A stretch of DNA of 12,401 nt from Mucidula mucida (taxonomy: Eukaryota; Basidiomycota; Agaricomycetes; Agaricales; Physalacriaceae): positions 1-12,401 of the forward strand of contig JADNYV010000932.1 in the NCBI GenBank assembly GCA_015501055.1. Reading direction: 5' to 3'. Position numbers and translations under genes: made by a program. Shown here in pieces: positions 8,854 through 12,401 of this stretch; the first letter of the stretch is position 1; the number at the start of each line of letters is the position of its first letter. The notes beneath the pieces are model-generated. The model made no database searches. It was not told the origin of the DNA and saw nothing but the letters and a program-made list of their open reading frames with translations.

Positions 8854-10087
8854 GAAATCCCCACCGGAGGAAGGCGAAACTACAGCGGCGGCACTGGCAG
8901 CTGTGGTGGAAGAAGCATCACCGGCAAAGTTTGTTGATCCATCACCGGTGAGTCCTCCAGTAGCCCCGGTTGCTTCGATTCTGGAAGTGGCGTCTGTGAC
9001 GGTTGTACAAGTGAGGGACGTGCCCGCCTTGTTGACGAGGGGAAGGGCGGCGCATGTCAAGCCCGACCCACACGACGCGATCACGAATGCACCACCAACA
9101 CATTGAGCGAACCCGTCATTGATGCAGGCGGTGTCCCCCTCTATGGGAACGTTAACAATGCTGACTTGCATGGGAAGGTTTCCACTTGCCTTGACACGAC
9201 GAGGTTTGTGTTAGAGAAGCAAATTGAGCATTGAGCTTCTGGGCATCGAGGCCATTCTGGAGAGTGAAGCTTGAGCTTGATCCTGAGTTGGTGTTACCTG
9301 TCGATGAAGATGGAGCGGCGGAAGCGGCCGAGGTTGTCGCACTGGATGCGGCACCTGCCCCACTCGACGGCGAAGAGCCAGCCGCAGCACCCGACCCGTT
9401 GTTGTTCGAAGAACCAGAAACTCCGGGATCCTGGGTAAGATCAGACAGCTGAGTGCCGTCTGCAATGGGGCCGGTGGGATTGGCCTTGCACGATCCGGCG
9501 GGATCCAACGCAGCATTTAGTCCAAATGGAATGGTCCCCGTGTCCCCGACCTTCAGGCCCCCGACAAAGGTGGTCGGGTCAGCACCAGCAAATTGACACT
9601 GGAAGAGTCCGTTCAATTCAGCGTTTTTTGGTGCAGTGCCACAGTACGGGACACTCAGAGACGTGGGCTAGCCGGTAGTCAAACAACGCAGAACAAAGGG
9701 AAGGAGGAGGACAGGCACATACAGTATTCCGAGGCTGCTGAGCGAAGATTTGAGCAAACTTGATCATGTCGGCGTCAGAGTTCAATGTTTTGGCGAGGTC
9801 AATCATCGCGTCGGCGGAATCTTGCTGCTCGCATGGTCCTGCGGCCGCTAGAAGCGTAGTAAACGCGGTGACTGACACTGGATTGCATTGCTGAGCTCCA
9901 CCGGCAGCCAACTATAGGCGCATCAGGGTCAGATGATGTACAGAATTTCATGGTGAACTCGACGTACGCATGCCTTCTCCCACTTGGCAGTGGAATCGAC
10001 GATGACCTGGGCAATACGCTTCGAGACCGGGGCGCCTTGTACCACCGTCACGGCCAGTACGAATGTGAAGAAGTTGAAGTTGACCAT
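8520..10087 (-). CDS. Secreted protein with two CBM19-like modules
   Basis: Five exons on the minus strand, 10087-9968, 9911-9723, 9667-9190, 9140-8778 and 8719-8520, encode 449 residues. An N-terminal signal peptide (MVNFNFFTFVLAVTVVQG, then AP) predicts secretion. Residues about 19-205 form a conserved N-terminal region (QQCNPVSVTAF, AKTLNSDADMIKFAQIFAQQ, VPYCGTAPKNAELNGLFQCQ, GPIADGTQLSDLTQDPG). A Ser/Ala/Gly-rich, probably glycosylated linker follows. Then come two copies of one module, residues about 238-325 and 359-446: each starts with a QNGxDAQKLNAQFAxLT lead and continues with six cysteines spaced C-x6-C-x7-C-x9-C-x5-C-x14-C. FAQCVGG, ALPLVN and GTS are shared. I associate this six-cysteine unit with carbohydrate-binding module family 19 (chitin-binding) as annotated in agaric fungi; binding itself is inferred. 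No catalytic domain is present. Intron 3 uses a GC donor (GCAAGT). The start lies in a strong context (GCCATGG). Confidence 0.85.
8875..9264 (-). repeat. First CBM19-like module coding repeat
   Basis: This copy covers the lead segment LQNGLDAQKLNAQFASLT, the 49-nt GC-AG intron at 9141-9189 and the six-cysteine unit EGDTACINDGFAQCVGG onward to the GGLTG end. Its cysteine spacing is identical to that of the C-terminal copy, and a Ser/Ala-rich spacer of about 30 residues separates the two. Confidence 0.75.
9141..9189 (-). other. GC-AG intron
   Basis: The exon ends ...TGTCAAG and the intron starts GCAAGT, the usual consensus for GC donors, ending CCCATAG. No GT donor allows the reading to continue from TSSCQ into EGDTAC in frame, and the sister intron at 8720-8777 occupies the identical codon position with a normal GT donor. 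Confidence 0.8.
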
Positions 10088-10628
10088 GGCTGAAAGATTG
10101 GAAGAATATGTAAGAAGCACCAGGCTCGGTGTCAAGTGAATAAACACGAGGGGAAATGAAAGTGGAAGTGAGAGAAAGAGAGTGCCCAAGCCTCCAAGAC
10201 TTTGCAGTGAGGAGTCTTTAGGAGAAGGATCCGAGATTGAACTGGTGATTATATACCATTTTTTTGCGTTCACATGGCTCCATCCGGTTCGATAAAGATA
10301 GACACATGTTGCATTCGGTTACCATGGTCGCCCATAATTGATTGAAAAGCCCAGAACGGCCTGCATTGTACGAAGATCATTGGCCTAGTTTCCTCAAGTA
10401 GTCCAGGCCATCCCGTTGTTGGTTGTGGGAAATGTAATGGTATATGGCAGGAGGACGAGTTACGACACAGAGGTCAATGTCCAAATGACTACCGTTGAAC
10501 CAACCAAGTAATTGCAAAAACTTGTTGACATTGAAGGGTGTTGTGGTGGAGAACAGTCGCGATCGCTTCGGCCCGGAATCGTCCTTGGCCACGAACCGCC
10601 ATTTCCACGTTTGGCTACGAGCACTGTC
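10088..10628. promoter_or_regulatory. Divergent promoter region between CBM19-like gene and DHODH
   Basis: The two genes start 541 bp apart on opposite strands, so this segment should hold both promoters. The half next to the secreted-protein gene is pyrimidine-rich when read on the minus strand (CTCTCTTTCTCTCACTTCC), as is common around fungal transcription starts, and contains a TATA element. No comparably clear element is visible on the DHODH side. Confidence 0.6.
10249..10255 (-). promoter_or_regulatory. TATA box of the CBM19-like gene
   Basis: The minus strand reads TATATAA within GGTATATAATCACC, about 160 nt upstream of the start codon. A CT-rich stretch follows, which would place transcription start near 10215-10225 and leave a 5' untranslated leader of roughly 130 nt. 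Confidence 0.55.
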
Positions 10629-12306
10629 ATGGCTGCGCTGCGCCATTCCCGCCAGTTGTTCCGCGTGCGGCCGGGTCGCACACTATTCACCAAAGCCGCT
10701 CCGCCGCCCACGCCCATTCGCACCGGAATATACGCCACTGTTTTCACCCTTTCTGCTGGATTGTTTGCTGTGTACTACTTTGATGCACGTTCGGGCTTTA
10801 CACCGCTATTTTCTTACACCGGTATTGAGATATGCAGTCGACGCGGAGACAGGCACCAATTGGCGGTCAAGGTCTTGAGGAGTGGACTGGGTCCGAAGGA
10901 TCCATTAGCCGATGACGAGCGGTTGCAAACTGAGGTGGTGCATGGCTTGAGAATAGAGGTATCGTTCTAAATGCAGCGTTAGTTGTGGGGCAAGAAGATA
11001 TCCAATCCTGTTGGACTAGCTGCCGGGTTTGACAAGGGATGGCGGAGGCAATCGACGGTGCGCGTTCAAGCATAGTCTCTTGTACATTTTTTACTGGTGT
11101 CCAGGTCTGTTCGATCTAGGATTCAGTTGGGTAGAGATTGGTAGTGTCACGCCGAATCCCAGGTCAGTGTGTTCATCTGCGGTTTTCCCAAAGATGTACA
11201 ATTCCAATGCCATGATAGCCAGGAAACCCGAAGCCACGGCGTTTTCCACCTACCTGATGATGGTGGACTGATAAATCGCTATGGATTCCCTTCTCAAGGG
11301 CATATGGACTGTTCTCTCGCGCATAAAAGGCGCGTATCCCGACGTTCCCTTCTGAGGACAACGACCGCGCTTCGTTCCGCAAGGACTCCATGTTGGCAGT
11401 GAATCTTGGGAAGAACAAAATATCACCGGTCGAGTCCATCGATGACTTTGTCGCCGGTGTCCGAACTTTTGGTCCCTACTCCGATGTTCTTGTTGTCAAT
11501 GTTTCGAGTCCGAACACGCCCGGACTGAGGTGATTTTCGTTACATCGCAGCCATTTGGGACCTAACAAAAAACAGAGGGCTCCAGAACAAGGATGTGTTA
11601 GAAACGTTGTTGACTGGAGTCACCTCAGCACGAGACGAGATTCCTTCAAAACCCAAACTGGTTCTGAAATTGGCTCCTGACTTGGAAGACGATCAACTTG
11701 TTGATATTGCTCAAGTCATCCGGAACAGTAACATAGATGGTGTCATTATCAGCAACACAACAACTGCACGACCATCGACCTTGCGACATCGTGAGTTCGC
11801 TGTGGTTGATAAATTCAAAGTGAGCTCATACACGCTGACTTCAGCCAACAAAACGGAAACCGGAGGACTTTCAGGTACACCAGTGAAGAGTTTTCCTTGC
11901 GTGCTCTCAAGACACTGCGCAAAAATCTCCCCAGTTCCATTCCCCTGATCGGTTGTGGAGGTATCTCAACCGGAGATGACGCCCTGGAATACGCCAAAGC
12001 GGGAGCATCGTTGGTACAGGTGTACACCGGGTTCGGATATGACGGTGTTGGTGCATGTCGGAGAATTAAGGACCAGATCACGGAGAAGCTGGCTACGGAG
12101 GGAGTCTCTTGGTCCGACATCGTCTCAAAGGCAGTGAGTGAACTGAGCTGGAAGGAGAGTTCACAACCTACGACGCCCGAAACGACTGTTTCTCAGTTGA
12201 CCAAGGAAGCAGAGGAGTTGAAAAGACTGTTAAATGACTTGGAGATAGGATGGGTGTTGTTGATCCTGATTCTGAGGTAGCCGCCGCAACACTACCCGTA
12301 CTGTAG
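10629..12306 (+). CDS. DHODH: Dihydroorotate dehydrogenase (class 2, mitochondrial), interrupted by indels
   Basis: This FMN enzyme oxidises dihydroorotate to orotate in pyrimidine synthesis and passes electrons to ubiquinone at the mitochondrial inner membrane. A basic leader ([17 protein letters not shown]), one membrane segment (about residues 33-51) and the class 2 core are seen: [56 protein letters not shown], the [12 protein letters not shown] block with the catalytic serine of class 2 enzymes, [36 protein letters not shown] and [11 protein letters not shown]. Introns: 10935-10982, 11058-11104, 11163-11218, 11530-11575 and 11791-11844. About ten single-base indels break the frame: gains near 10794, 11037, 11044, 11239, 11308 and 11350; losses near 10853, 11218, 11893 and 12250. 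Between them no nonsense codon occurs and the residues are well conserved. Either a young pseudogene or local sequence error fits. Without the last shift the frame ends at 12280; with it, at 12306. Confidence 0.85.
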
Positions 12307-12401
12307 AAATGCGCTCTGCGTAACTGAACTGATGAAATCTTTCCTGTGAAAATTAACAAGGTCAATCACGCTGGTGGCAAAACGTTAACGAATTCATAGT
12401 A
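12307..12401. other. Right edge, 3' flank of DHODH
   Basis: This short tail follows the DHODH stop and presumably carries its 3' untranslated region. No further gene or motif is visible. Confidence 0.5.

Noticed and set aside
9211..9516. 101-codon minus and 73-codon plus frames in the linker region of the secreted protein.
   Set aside because: They are shadows of the Ser/Ala/Gly-rich linker coding sequence.
10460..10747. Minus-strand frame overlapping the DHODH start.
   Set aside because: It is antisense to the DHODH leader and its promoter, with no family resemblance.
1..12401. Search by eye for CRISPR arrays, tRNA or rRNA genes, LTRs and reverse transcriptase motifs.
   Set aside because: No regularly spaced repeats, no cloverleaf-type A/B box pairs and no YxDD-like retroelement core were found; the genome type also makes CRISPR implausible.

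Overview
The window looks like nuclear DNA of a filamentous basidiomycete (Agaricomycetes). The coding genes are cut by many very short introns (46-58 nt, GT...AG with one clear GC...AG), one gene carries 12 of them, starts sit in fungal-type contexts, and the four recognisable proteins all have a fungal, agaric-like character. This assignment is inferred from gene structure and protein families recalled from knowledge; no search was run.

Layout from left to right. (1) 1-1804 has no recognisable gene but contains a 547-bp inverted-repeat element (1031-1577) flanked by a 9-bp target-site duplication (8 of 9 identical). (2) 1805-2885 (+) is a complete four-exon palmitoyl-protein thioesterase gene (PPT1). 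(3) 2886-3390 is a strongly purine-skewed spacer. (4) 3395-3940 (-) is a broken, truncated Ser/Thr protein kinase. (5) 3941-6570 is a gene-poor stretch of 2.6 kb with only unrecognised open frames. (6) 6571-8246 (+) is a complete 13-exon aldo/keto reductase with an intact catalytic tetrad. (7) 8520-10087 (-) is a complete five-exon secreted protein with two tandem six-cysteine modules resembling carbohydrate-binding module family 19; it converges with the reductase. (8) 10088-10628 is the divergent promoter region. (9) 10629 to about 12306 (+) is a class 2 mitochondrial dihydroorotate dehydrogenase, highly conserved but interrupted by about ten single-base indels.

The genes do not form a pathway. 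PPT1 works in lysosome/vacuole-type protein depalmitoylation, the reductase in NADPH-dependent carbonyl reduction, the CBM19-like protein probably outside the cell or at the wall, and DHODH in pyrimidine synthesis. The points most worth a second look are the small inverted-repeat transposon, the unusual indel cluster restricted to DHODH, the decayed kinase, and the exon-for-module duplication in the secreted protein. I found no CRISPR array, rRNA or tRNA gene and no obvious new multi-gene system.
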